Assembly (NCBI GenBank): GCA_003448875.1
Contig: DLXG01000065.1
Span: 537 to 8,835, forward strand
Direction: 5' to 3'
DNA: 8,299 nt
Origin: Anaerolineaceae bacterium
Lineage (GTDB): Bacteria; Chloroflexota; Anaerolineae; Anaerolineales; Anaerolineaceae
The position numbers and the translations under genes are program-made. The notes beneath the pieces are model-generated. The model saw nothing but the letters and a program-made list of their open reading frames with translations. It was not told where the DNA came from and ran no database searches. How positions within the stretch are numbered: position 1 is the first letter of the stretch; every line of letters starts with the position of its first letter. Below, one piece after another: positions 1-5,921 of the stretch.

Positions 1-69
1 GCGCTGGTGGGTGGGGCCAGCCTCAAAGCGGCTGAATTTGTCAATATTGTGGCTGCTGCTGCAAAGTGA
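1..69 (+). CDS. tpiA: Triosephosphate isomerase, C-terminal end only
   Basis: The window opens inside a reading frame whose last 22 residues begin ALVGGASLKAAEF and end in AAAAK before a TGA at 67-69. The GG-A-S-L-K stretch is the phosphate-binding loop 8 region that precedes the last helix of triosephosphate isomerase, the glycolytic enzyme interconverting dihydroxyacetone phosphate and glyceraldehyde 3-phosphate in the cytoplasm. The fragment is short, but this ending is highly characteristic of the family. The start and the rest of the gene lie to the left of the window. Its stop codon overlaps the GTG start of the next gene (GTGA at 66-69), so the two are probably co-transcribed and translationally coupled. 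Confidence 0.85.
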   Translation, partial: ALVGGASLKAAEFVNIVAAAAK

Positions 70-827
70 ATTGGTTTCAACCCTATAGCGGGCTGATTTT
101 TTTCATCTTAAGCCTGCTGGTTTATCTCGTGGTGCAGCGCAGGCTGCACCGCGAGATTCAGGGGGTTTTCCTTTTGCTAACGCGTAACCCTGCACTGGCT
201 TTGGGGCTGTTTGCTTTGCTGTTTTTTCCCGGCGTTTTGATCCATGAAACCAGCCACTGGGTAACCGCCAAAGTGTTGGGTGTGCGCACCGGTAAATTGT
301 CCCTCATCCCTCAATTACAAGCGGATGGTACTTTGCGGTTGGGATATGTGGAAGCAGCCCCCGCAGATGTCCTGCGGGAGACCTTGATTGGAGCCGCACC
401 TTTTATCAGCGGAATTCTGGCGGTTGGATGGATTGCGGTTAGCCGCTTGAATATTCTAACCGTAACTCAAATTCAGCCAGAGTTCAACTTTTTAGGATTT
501 TTGGTCGGTCTGAAAGGTCTTTTCAACCTGCCGGATTTCTGGTTGTGGTTTTACCTTGCCTTTACCATCAGTTCCACCATGCTGCCCTCGGCTTCGGATC
601 GGCGGGCATGGCTTCCGATGACTTTAATTATTGTGATCATTGTCTTGATGTTTGTGTTTGCCGGCGCGGGTGAGTGGCTTTTAGTTTTGGTAGAACCTAT
701 CAACCGGATCTTAAGCGGGATAGCGCTGGTATTTGGTTTTTCCTTGTTGCTGCATTTATTTTTGATTCTACCGTTCTGGTTATTGCGTAAATTATTGAGT
801 AAGTTAACGGGATTAGAAGTAATTTGA
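66..827 (+). CDS. Six-helix membrane protein with HExxH motif (M50-like metalloprotease family)
   Basis: This 253-residue, strongly hydrophobic protein has about six predicted membrane segments (roughly 8-24, 43-62, 107-125, 157-172, 183-200 and 216-240). The motif HETSH at residues 60-64 lies at the end of the second segment, in the context FPGVLIHETSHW. That matches the HExxH zinc-binding site of site-2-protease-like (M50) intramembrane peptidases. A second conserved-looking block, SSTMLPSASDRR (169-180), could supply the third zinc ligand (D178), in the way M50 enzymes use an Asp from a later helix. There is no PDZ or CBS domain. The GTG start overlaps the tpiA stop and has no Shine-Dalgarno site of its own, which suggests reinitiation after tpiA. 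Substrate and role are unknown. Family membership is inferred from motif and topology; proteolytic activity is not demonstrated. Confidence 0.72.
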   Translation: MNWFQPYSGLIFFILSLLVYLVVQRRLHREIQGVFLLLTRNPALALGLFALLFFPGVLIHETSHWVTAKVLGVRTGKLSLIPQLQADGTLRLGYVEAAPADVLRETLIGAAPFISGILAVGWIAVSRLNILTVTQIQPEFNFLGFLVGLKGLFNLPDFWLWFYLAFTISSTMLPSASDRRAWLPMTLIIVIIVLMFVFAGAGEWLLVLVEPINRILSGIALVFGFSLLLHLFLILPFWLLRKLLSKLTGLEVI

Positions 828-861
828 CAAACATCATCAGTTTTCAAGGAGTAAGGTTAGG

Positions 862-916
862 TGAAAAGATAATCCCTTTTGGGTAGAATGATGGATGAAA
901 AGGAGAATAATCCCTT
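862..916 (+). repeat. Imperfect 17-nt direct repeat in the moaA leader
   Basis: The string TGAAAAG followed by ATAATCCCTT occurs at 862-878. It recurs at 896-916, where the two halves are separated by an extra GAGA (903-906). The extra four bases create the AAGGAG Shine-Dalgarno core in the second copy, so only the downstream copy looks competent to direct translation at the TTG at 915. This looks like a small duplication of a translation-start region, or convergence by chance; two copies cannot distinguish these. Confidence 0.6.
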
Positions 917-917
917 G
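898..917 (+). promoter_or_regulatory. Shine-Dalgarno site that sets the moaA start at TTG 915
   Basis: AAAAGGAG lies at 898-905, followed by a 9-nt spacer and then TTG at 915-917. The upstream in-frame candidates (TTG 879, ATG 888, ATG 891) lack a site of comparable quality at normal spacing. Starting at 915 gives MLIDSFGRQITYLRIS, which is how MoaA proteins normally begin; the longer forms add a tail not expected in the family. Confidence 0.7.
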
Positions 918-1904
918 CTGATCGATTCGTTTGGCAGGCAAATTACCTACTTACGCATCTCTGTTACCGACCGCTGCAACTTTCGTTGTGTATATTGTAT
1001 GCCTCCAACAGGAGTGCCTTACCTCCCGCATGAGCGAATCATGCGGTATGAAGAAATTGCAGCCTTTGTAGAGGTGGCTGCCAGACAGGGTATTCGCAAA
1101 GTACGCATTACCGGTGGTGAACCTTTGGTGCGTGCTGACTTATACCGACTGGTGGAGATGATTGCAAATATCGAGGGGATTGAGGATATCAGCCTGACGA
1201 CCAACGGGATATTGCTTGAAAAATACGCTCGACCACTTGCTGCGGCCGGTTTAAAGCGGGTTAATATCAGTTTGGATACCCTGAATGCCGAGAAATTTGC
1301 CCGAATTACCCGGGGGGGTGAGCTGGAAAAAGTGCTGAGGGGGATTGCAGCAGCAGAAGAAGTTGGGTTGATGCCGATAAAAATCAACACCGTGATTATG
1401 CGGGGGATTAATGATGACGAGCTGATTGAGCTGGCAAAGTTAACTTTGAGCCATGCCTGGAATTTGCGCTTTATTGAACTGATGCCGATTGAAAATCAAC
1501 AGCCTTGGGGAGAGGGATTCCCACCCCCGGAAGATATTTTTATGCCGGTCAGTGAGGTAATGGCGTTATTAAAGCCTTTAGGCTTGCATCCGGTCAATTT
1601 ACCGGGAGACTCGGGGCCGGCGTTACCCTATCGGCTGGAGGGTGGGATTGGCACGGTTGGCTTTATTTCACCCTTGACCGAACAGCATTTTTGTCAGCGC
1701 TGCAATCGTATCCGTCTGACGGCGGATGGTAACCTGCGCCCATGCCTGATGAGTGATTTGGAAATACCGGTTCTGCCGGCTCTGCGGAGCGGCCAGCCAG
1801 TGTTGCCGTTGTTACTGGAGGCGGTGAATAGAAAGCCGGCAGCCCATCGGTTGACCAATCACATTACCCCAAATGGCCGCTGTATGATTCAAATTGGTGG
1901 ATAG
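915..1904 (+). CDS. moaA: GTP 3',8-cyclase MoaA (molybdenum cofactor biosynthesis)
   Basis: MoaA is a radical-SAM enzyme that converts GTP to 3',8-cyclo-7,8-dihydro-GTP, the first step of molybdopterin synthesis, in the cytoplasm; MoaC acts next. With the TTG 915 start the protein is 329 residues, the usual length. The radical-SAM cluster motif CNFRCVYC is at 21-28 (C21, C25, C28), the SAM-binding GGEP at 67-70, and the second 4Fe-4S cluster motif C-x2-C-x13-C at C260, C263 and C277. The protein ends in the Gly-Gly tail (QIGG) needed for MoaA activity. All key residues are present. An earlier start at TTG 879 or ATG 888/891 is open but less likely. No other molybdenum cofactor gene is in the window, so partners must be elsewhere. 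It lies 87 nt after the membrane protein gene on the same strand, and its stop is 2 nt from the convergent upp stop. Confidence 0.95.
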   Translation: MLIDSFGRQITYLRISVTDRCNFRCVYCMPPTGVPYLPHERIMRYEEIAAFVEVAARQGIRKVRITGGEPLVRADLYRLVEMIANIEGIEDISLTTNGILLEKYARPLAAAGLKRVNISLDTLNAEKFARITRGGELEKVLRGIAAAEEVGLMPIKINTVIMRGINDDELIELAKLTLSHAWNLRFIELMPIENQQPWGEGFPPPEDIFMPVSEVMALLKPLGLHPVNLPGDSGPALPYRLEGGIGTVGFISPLTEQHFCQRCNRIRLTADGNLRPCLMSDLEIPVLPALRSGQPVLPLLLEAVNRKPAAHRLTNHITPNGRCMIQIGG

Positions 1905-1920
1905 GTCTATCCCGTTCCAA
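1894..1920. other. Inverted repeat spanning the moaA and upp stop codons
   Basis: GGATAG (1899-1904) and CTATCC (1907-1912) form a perfect 6-bp inverted repeat around the 2-nt gap between the two genes. It arises because both genes end in GGA-TAG on opposite strands. An outer TTGG (1894-1897) and CCAA (1917-1920) could extend the pairing across an internal loop. No T-run follows on the plus strand and only a TTT follows on the minus strand, so this is not a convincing intrinsic terminator. Weak bidirectional pausing or termination is possible. Confidence 0.35.
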
Positions 1921-2533
1921 ACTGGCGGTCGCCGGCATCTCCCAGGCCCGGTACGATATATCCAATCTCATTCAGGTGATCATCAACTGCCGCCAGATGA
2001 ATGGGCACATCGGGATGATGCTGCTGCATGTTCTGGATGCCTTCCGGTGCGCCGATCAAACCGACGAATTTGATGCGCTTGACGCCCCATTGTTTGAGGA
2101 TATCCACTGTGGCAACCGCAGAACCGCCGGTAGCCAGCATTGGATCAAGGATCAGGCAAACCGCCACGCGCGGTTCGGTGGGGAGTTTGTTGTAGTATTG
2201 GACGGGTTTGAGGGTCTTTTCATCCCGATAAATGCCAATGTGCCAGACTTCAGCGGAAGGCATCATTTCCCAAATCCCTTCAACCATCCCCAGCCCGGCC
2301 CGGAGGATCGGCACCAGGCCAATTTTTTCTAACAACTCAGCGCCGGGGGCAGTTCCCAAAGGGGTTTGTACCTGAACAGGCTGAATCTGTAAATCGGCGG
2401 TGGCTTCGTAGGCAAGCAGGATGGTAATTTCCCGCACCAGCTCACGGAACTTTTTTGGTTCGGTCTGGGTTGAGCGAAGTTTTGCCAGTTTATGGGCAAC
2501 CAGTGGATGTTTAGAGATGAAGACCTGGGACAT
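1907..2533 (-). CDS. upp: Uracil phosphoribosyltransferase (pyrimidine salvage)
   Basis: Upp converts uracil and PRPP to UMP plus pyrophosphate in the cytoplasm. The protein is 208 residues, the normal length, beginning [20 protein letters not shown] as in characterised bacterial enzymes. The PRPP-binding loop DPMLATGGS is at 130-138, and the uracil-binding C-terminal block [12 protein letters not shown] is at 196-207. The open frame extends 16 codons further upstream. The ATG at 2533 is preferred because it matches the family start and has GAGGAG (plus-strand positions 2539-2544) 5 nt before it. The gene is divergent from ruvB, is preceded by a TATAAT box (2561-2566, minus strand) and would have a leader of about 20 nt. 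There is no room for an attenuator. It appears monocistronic and converges on moaA. Confidence 0.96.
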   Translation of the reverse strand: MSQVFISKHPLVAHKLAKLRSTQTEPKKFRELVREITILLAYEATADLQIQPVQVQTPLGTAPGAELLEKIGLVPILRAGLGMVEGIWEMMPSAEVWHIGIYRDEKTLKPVQYYNKLPTEPRVAVCLILDPMLATGGSAVATVDILKQWGVKRIKFVGLIGAPEGIQNMQQHHPDVPIHLAAVDDHLNEIGYIVPGLGDAGDRQFGTG

Positions 2534-2538
2534 ATCTG

Positions 2539-2566
2539 CTCCTCGGAGAAGATTTTTACCATTATA
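2539..2566 (-). promoter_or_regulatory. upp promoter -10 box and Shine-Dalgarno site
   Basis: On the minus strand GGGTTTATAAT puts a perfect TATAAT at 2566-2561. The transcript would start near 2554 and carry the Shine-Dalgarno GAGGAG (2544-2539) 5 nt before the ATG at 2533. No good -35 box is visible at 16-18 bp; the sequence there is TCTTTC-like. The -10 call is good and the full promoter call moderate. Confidence 0.55.
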
Positions 2567-2592
2567 AACCCATTCGACCAAACGAAAGAGGG

Positions 2593-2606
2593 TATAATCG
2601 TTGCCA
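2593..2606 (+). promoter_or_regulatory. ruvB -10 box, predicting a leaderless mRNA
   Basis: A perfect TATAAT lies at 2593-2598, in the context GGGTATAATCG. Only seven bases (CGTTGCC) separate it from the ATG at 2606, so initiation about 7 nt downstream of the -10 box would place the first transcribed base at or next to the A of ATG. No -35 consensus is clear upstream. The nearest Shine-Dalgarno-like string (AGAGGG, ending 2592) is 13 nt from the ATG and upstream of the -10 box, so it would not be in this transcript. Confidence 0.5.
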
Positions 2607-3652
2607 TGAGCGATTCAACAAACCGATTGGTTCAACCCGAAGCCCGTCCGGATGACCGACTGGATCAGGCCTTGCGACCTCGTCACTTGAACGAAGTCAT
2701 CGGACAGGATCAGGTTAAAGAAAATCTGTCTATCTTGATCAGTGCTGCCCGCAAACGGAATGAACCGCTGGATCATGTGTTGTTTTATGGGCCGCCCGGC
2801 CTGGGAAAAACCACCCTGGCGCATGTTTTGGCGAACGAGATGGGCGTCAACATCAAAATTACGGCAGGGCCGGCGGTTGAACGAGCCGGTGATCTGGCGG
2901 CTATCCTAACCAACCTTCATGCCGGTGATATTTTGTTCATTGATGAAATTCATCGGTTGGGGAAAACGGTTGAAGAGGTGCTTTACCCGGCGATGGAGGA
3001 TTTTGCGCTGGATATTGTCATTGGTAAAGGCCCTTCGGCACGTTCGATTCGTCTGAAACTGCCGCGTTTTTCGGTGATTGGGGCTACAACCAGGCTGGCG
3101 CTGGTCAGTGCACCTTTGCGGGCTCGTTTTGGGGCGGTTTACCGGCTGGATTATTACGAGTTACAACCCATGTGCGTCATTGTTCAGCGGGCCGCCCAAA
3201 TCTTAAAGGTACCAGCCGAGCCCGCTGGTATTGAGGAAATTGCCCGACGGGCGAGGGGAACCCCGCGTGTGGCTTTACGTTTGCTGCGGCGTGTGCGTGA
3301 TTTTGCCCAGGTTCGGGCCGATGGAGCCATCAGCCGCGAAGTAGCCCGTGAAGCACTCAATTTGCTGAATGTAGACCCGTTGGGTCTGGACGATGTGGAT
3401 CGGCGGGTGTTGAGTACTGTAATTGAAAAATACGGTGGAGGTCCGGTTGGTTTGAACACGATTGCGGCTTCAATTGGCGAAGAACCGGATACCATCATGG
3501 ATGTGGTCGAACCTTACCTGCTCCAACTGGGTTTTTTAGATCGCACACCGCAGGGTAGAGTGGCAACCCGGCTGGCGTATGAACATCTGGGTATTGCCTT
3601 TCCGGGAGAACAGCGCCAACCCACTTTATTCGATGCTTCACCAACGGATTAA
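2606..3652 (+). CDS. ruvB: Holliday junction branch migration DNA helicase RuvB
   Basis: RuvB is the AAA+ hexameric motor that, with RuvA, drives branch migration of Holliday junctions in recombinational repair. The protein is 348 residues, the usual length. Visible motifs are Walker [10 protein letters not shown] (62-70), Walker [10 protein letters not shown] (109-117), sensor 1 ATTR (160-163), the arginine finger in LRARFG (R174), sensor 2 around [13 protein letters not shown] (217-229) and the C-terminal winged-helix DNA-binding segment EPYLLQLGF (302-310). The frame is open for 38 codons before the chosen ATG, but that part overlaps upp and its promoter. [12 protein letters not shown] is a normal RuvB beginning. 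In the wing, RTPQGR (313-318) replaces the RTPRGR of E. coli RuvB. The gene heads a four-gene cluster with queA 22 nt downstream. ruvA and ruvC are not in the window. Confidence 0.97.
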   Translation: MSDSTNRLVQPEARPDDRLDQALRPRHLNEVIGQDQVKENLSILISAARKRNEPLDHVLFYGPPGLGKTTLAHVLANEMGVNIKITAGPAVERAGDLAAILTNLHAGDILFIDEIHRLGKTVEEVLYPAMEDFALDIVIGKGPSARSIRLKLPRFSVIGATTRLALVSAPLRARFGAVYRLDYYELQPMCVIVQRAAQILKVPAEPAGIEEIARRARGTPRVALRLLRRVRDFAQVRADGAISREVAREALNLLNVDPLGLDDVDRRVLSTVIEKYGGGPVGLNTIAASIGEEPDTIMDVVEPYLLQLGFLDRTPQGRVATRLAYEHLGIAFPGEQRQPTLFDASPTD

Positions 3653-3674
3653 CTTGACCCTCACTCATCATACC

Positions 3675-4694
3675 ATGCGTACCAGCGATTTTGATTATCA
3701 TCTCCCACCGGAGCGAATAGCCCAGCATCCCGTTGAGCCGCGCCACAATTCCCGTTTGCTGGTGTTCAATCGTCAAACCGGTGATATTCAACACCGTATC
3801 TTTTACAATCTGCCGGAGTATCTGAATCCCGGTGATGTTCTGGTCATCAATCAGACAAAGGTGATACCGGCGCGGGTTTTTGGTATAAAGCCGAGCGGGG
3901 GAAAGGTCGAGATTCTTCTACTCCGGCGTGAAAGCGAGAGGGTTTGGGAAGCCCTCGTTGGGGGCAAGAAGGTTCGAGAAGGAACCGTCATTCAACTGGT
4001 AGAAGGACCTCGCGCCATTGTTGAGCAAGTGTTAGATGGGGCGCGCCGAATCGTCCGTTTTGAGGTGGAAATAGAACCCTATCTTGAACAACAGGGGCAA
4101 ATGCCGCTTCCGCCGTATATTCATGAAAAACTGGAAAACCCGGAACGGTACCAGACCGTCTACGCCCGAGAGCCCGGTTCAGCGGCGGCGCCGACAGCCG
4201 GATTGCACTTTACACCGGAATTAATCGGTATTCTTGAAGAGAGAGGTGTCCGCTTTGCGCGGGTTACGTTGCATGTGGGGCTGGATACCTTCGCTCCGGT
4301 GAATGAAGAAGATCCCCGCCAACACACGATTCATAGTGAATGGTGTGAGTTGGACGAACAGACAGCCGGGATAATCAATTCATGCCGGGCAGCCGGAGGA
4401 AGGATCATTGCTGTGGGAACCACCTCTGTGCGAACGCTTGAAACTGCAGCCATGCATGCTCAGGCCGGGCAAGTCGTTGCGCCCTTTACGGGAAGCACCC
4501 GCTTATACATATTACCGGGTTTCACTTTCAAGGCGGTTGACGCCATGATAACCAATTTCCACCTGCCGCGTTCCACCTTGCTGATGCTGGTTTCGGCGTT
4601 TGCCGGCAGAGAACAAATTTTGAACGTCTATGAGGAAGCCATCCGCCGCGAGTACCGGTTCTATTCGTTTGGCGATGCGATGTTAATTCTGTAA
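3675..4694 (+). CDS. queA: S-adenosylmethionine:tRNA ribosyltransferase-isomerase QueA
   Basis: QueA transfers and isomerises the ribose of S-adenosylmethionine onto preQ1 at tRNA position 34, forming epoxyqueuosine; it acts after Tgt in queuosine synthesis. The protein is 339 residues, full length. Family motifs in order are [17 protein letters not shown] (1-17), GQMPLPPYI (141-149), YQTVYA through [13 protein letters not shown] (159-180), DTFAPV (204-209), HTIHSEW (217-223), [10 protein letters not shown] (247-256), [20 protein letters not shown] (292-311) and [12 protein letters not shown] (327-338). The ATG at 3675 is chosen because it reproduces the family start. An in-frame ATG at 3633 would overlap ruvB and add an unmatched tail. 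No Shine-Dalgarno site is visible before 3675, so translation may depend on ruvB read-through. tgt, often a neighbour, is absent here. Confidence 0.96.
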   Translation: MRTSDFDYHLPPERIAQHPVEPRHNSRLLVFNRQTGDIQHRIFYNLPEYLNPGDVLVINQTKVIPARVFGIKPSGGKVEILLLRRESERVWEALVGGKKVREGTVIQLVEGPRAIVEQVLDGARRIVRFEVEIEPYLEQQGQMPLPPYIHEKLENPERYQTVYAREPGSAAAPTAGLHFTPELIGILEERGVRFARVTLHVGLDTFAPVNEEDPRQHTIHSEWCELDEQTAGIINSCRAAGGRIIAVGTTSVRTLETAAMHAQAGQVVAPFTGSTRLYILPGFTFKAVDAMITNFHLPRSTLLMLVSAFAGREQILNVYEEAIRREYRFYSFGDAMLIL

Positions 4695-4700
4695 ATCCAA

Positions 4701-4714
4701 AAGGAGCAGCGATG
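4701..4714 (+). promoter_or_regulatory. Strong Shine-Dalgarno site for the cyclophilin gene
   Basis: AAGGAG at 4701-4706 lies 5 nt before the ATG at 4712, inside the 17-nt gap after queA. It is the only textbook ribosome binding site in the ruvB-to-glycosylase run, suggesting that this gene is translated independently and efficiently. Confidence 0.75.
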
Positions 4715-5233
4715 ACCAAAAAGAATTTGCAATGGGCGCAGCCGCCAGCCATGCAGATTGACCCCAAAAAACACTACACCGCCACGTTCGTCACGGAAAA
4801 GGGTGATATCGTTGTGCGCTTACATGCCGATAAAGTCCCTAAAACCGTTAATAATTTTGTTTTCCTTGCCCGGCAAGGCTTTTACGATGATACGATTTTC
4901 CATCGCGTGATTGACGATTTCATGGCGCAAGGCGGCGACCCCACCGGCACAGGCAGGGGAGGGCCGGGTTATCGCTTTGAGGATGAATTTCATCCCTCTT
5001 TAAAGCACGATAAGCCCGGTATTCTCTCGATGGCTAACGCGGGGCCTAACACCAACGGCTCACAGTTCTTCATTACCCATGTTCCAACTCCGTGGCTGGA
5101 CAACCGCCATGCGGTATTTGGTGAGGTCATTGCCGGGTTAGATGTCCTGCTATCCATACCTGCCCGTGACCCTATGAAGGTCAACAGTCCCGCCGTGCGG
5201 TTGAAAACTGTCCTTATCAGCGAAGAGGATTAA
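4712..5233 (+). CDS. Cyclophilin-type peptidyl-prolyl cis-trans isomerase, cytoplasmic
   Basis: The 173-residue protein is a single cyclophilin domain, which accelerates cis-trans isomerisation of proline peptide bonds during protein folding. Active-site motifs are FHRVI (63-67, with catalytic R65), MAQGGD (71-76), [16 protein letters not shown] (107-122) and [12 protein letters not shown] (128-139). W128 sits at the position that binds cyclosporin in eukaryotic cyclophilins. There is no signal peptide or lipobox: the N-terminus [14 protein letters not shown] is polar, so the protein should be cytosolic. Length and motif order are normal for small bacterial cyclophilins. It lies between queA (17 nt) and the uracil-DNA glycosylase gene (7 nt) and is probably part of the ruvB transcript. 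Its substrate is unknown. I give no ppiA/ppiB symbol because the subfamily cannot be assigned by eye. Confidence 0.95.
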   Translation: MTKKNLQWAQPPAMQIDPKKHYTATFVTEKGDIVVRLHADKVPKTVNNFVFLARQGFYDDTIFHRVIDDFMAQGGDPTGTGRGGPGYRFEDEFHPSLKHDKPGILSMANAGPNTNGSQFFITHVPTPWLDNRHAVFGEVIAGLDVLLSIPARDPMKVNSPAVRLKTVLISEED

Positions 5234-5240
5234 AGATACC

Positions 5241-5921
5241 TTGTCCACACCCCAGCACTTGTGGGAACGATTAAATCAATCCATTTTAACCTGCCGGCGC
5301 TGCCCGCGATTGGTGGAATGGCGGGAGAAAGTAGCGCGGGAGCGCCGGCGCGCGTTTCAAGACTGGGAGTACTGGGGCAAACCGGTGCCGGGTTTCGGAG
5401 ATGTAGAGGCAAGGGTATTAATTGTGGGATTGGCGCCAGGTGCGCACGGTTCTAACCGAACCGGTCGAATGTTCACCGGCGATTCTTCGGGCGATTTCCT
5501 TTACAGGGCTTTGTACGAGGCTGGTTTTGCAAGCCAGCCTTCTGCCACCAGCGCGGGAGATGGATTGGAATTACAGGATGTCTTTATCACAGCGGTTTGC
5601 CGCTGTGCGCCCCCCAACAATCGTCCTCTCAGAGACGAAATTGAGAACTGTCAAACTTATCTTATTGAGGAAATCCGCCTGCTCACCCGGCTGGAAGGTG
5701 TGGTGGCTTTGGGGCGGATTGCCTTTGAACGGGTTCAAAAAATCCTGCGTCCGCAAAATCCCCTGCTGCCATTCCGGCATGGCGCGTTTTACAAACCAGA
5801 CGATCATTTACCCTGGTTACTGGCATCGTACCATCCCAGCCGGCAAAACACTCAAACCGGGCGGTTGACCCGTGAAATGTTTGCCGGTATCTGGCAGCAG
5901 GTCAGAGATGAAATTGGCTAA
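5241..5921 (+). CDS. Uracil-DNA glycosylase, iron-sulfur type, family 5 (UDGb)-like
   Basis: The 226-residue protein fits the iron-sulfur uracil-DNA glycosylases that remove deaminated bases and start base excision repair. The N-terminal CRRC (C18, C21) and a later pair (C122, possibly C120, with C137) are the likely 4Fe-4S ligands. The first active-site block GLAPGAHGSNRTGRMFTGD (63-81) has the NRTGR-FTGD form of family 5 rather than the GEAPG form of family 4. The second block, HPSRQNTQTGRLT (198-210), also fits family 5. Family 5 enzymes are known for a broader substrate range than classical Ung, including hypoxanthine in the Thermus enzyme. The TTG start at 5241 is the first usable codon after an in-frame stop at 5202. 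Its Shine-Dalgarno (AGAGG, 5224-5228) is 12 nt away, so coupling to the upstream gene is likely. TTG 5259 is an alternative start. Confidence 0.9.
   Translation: MSTPQHLWERLNQSILTCRRCPRLVEWREKVARERRRAFQDWEYWGKPVPGFGDVEARVLIVGLAPGAHGSNRTGRMFTGDSSGDFLYRALYEAGFASQPSATSAGDGLELQDVFITAVCRCAPPNNRPLRDEIENCQTYLIEEIRLLTRLEGVVALGRIAFERVQKILRPQNPLLPFRHGAFYKPDDHLPWLLASYHPSRQNTQTGRLTREMFAGIWQQVRDEIG

Noticed and set aside
824..829. Perfect TTGACA (-35 consensus) at the end of the membrane protease gene, upstream of moaA
   Set aside because: At 16-18 bp downstream the sequence is AAGGAG/AGGAGT/GGAGTA, with no resemblance to a -10 box, so I do not call a promoter there.
828..914. Possible molybdenum cofactor riboswitch upstream of moaA
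   Set aside because: The gap is only 87 nt, shorter than the known Moco RNA motif, and I see no matching set of stems.
1976..2332. Long open frame antisense to upp, and similar antisense frames in moaA, ruvB, queA and the glycosylase gene
   Set aside because: Their translations show no recognisable domains and they lack plausible ribosome binding sites; each lies fully within a well-supported gene and is best explained as a coding shadow.
3654..3659. TTGACC in the ruvB-queA gap as a possible queA promoter -35 box
   Set aside because: A matching -10 box would fall inside the queA coding sequence, and none is evident; transcription from ruvB is simpler.
5519..5539. Stable hairpin GGCTGG...CCAGCC with a 3-nt loop
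   Set aside because: It lies in the middle of the glycosylase coding sequence, has no T-run, and encodes the family-like segment EAGFASQP, so it is probably coincidental.
5261..5868. Two overlapping open frames in the other plus-strand frames of the glycosylase gene
   Set aside because: The glycosylase frame carries all family motifs, while the alternatives give low-complexity, motif-free proteins.
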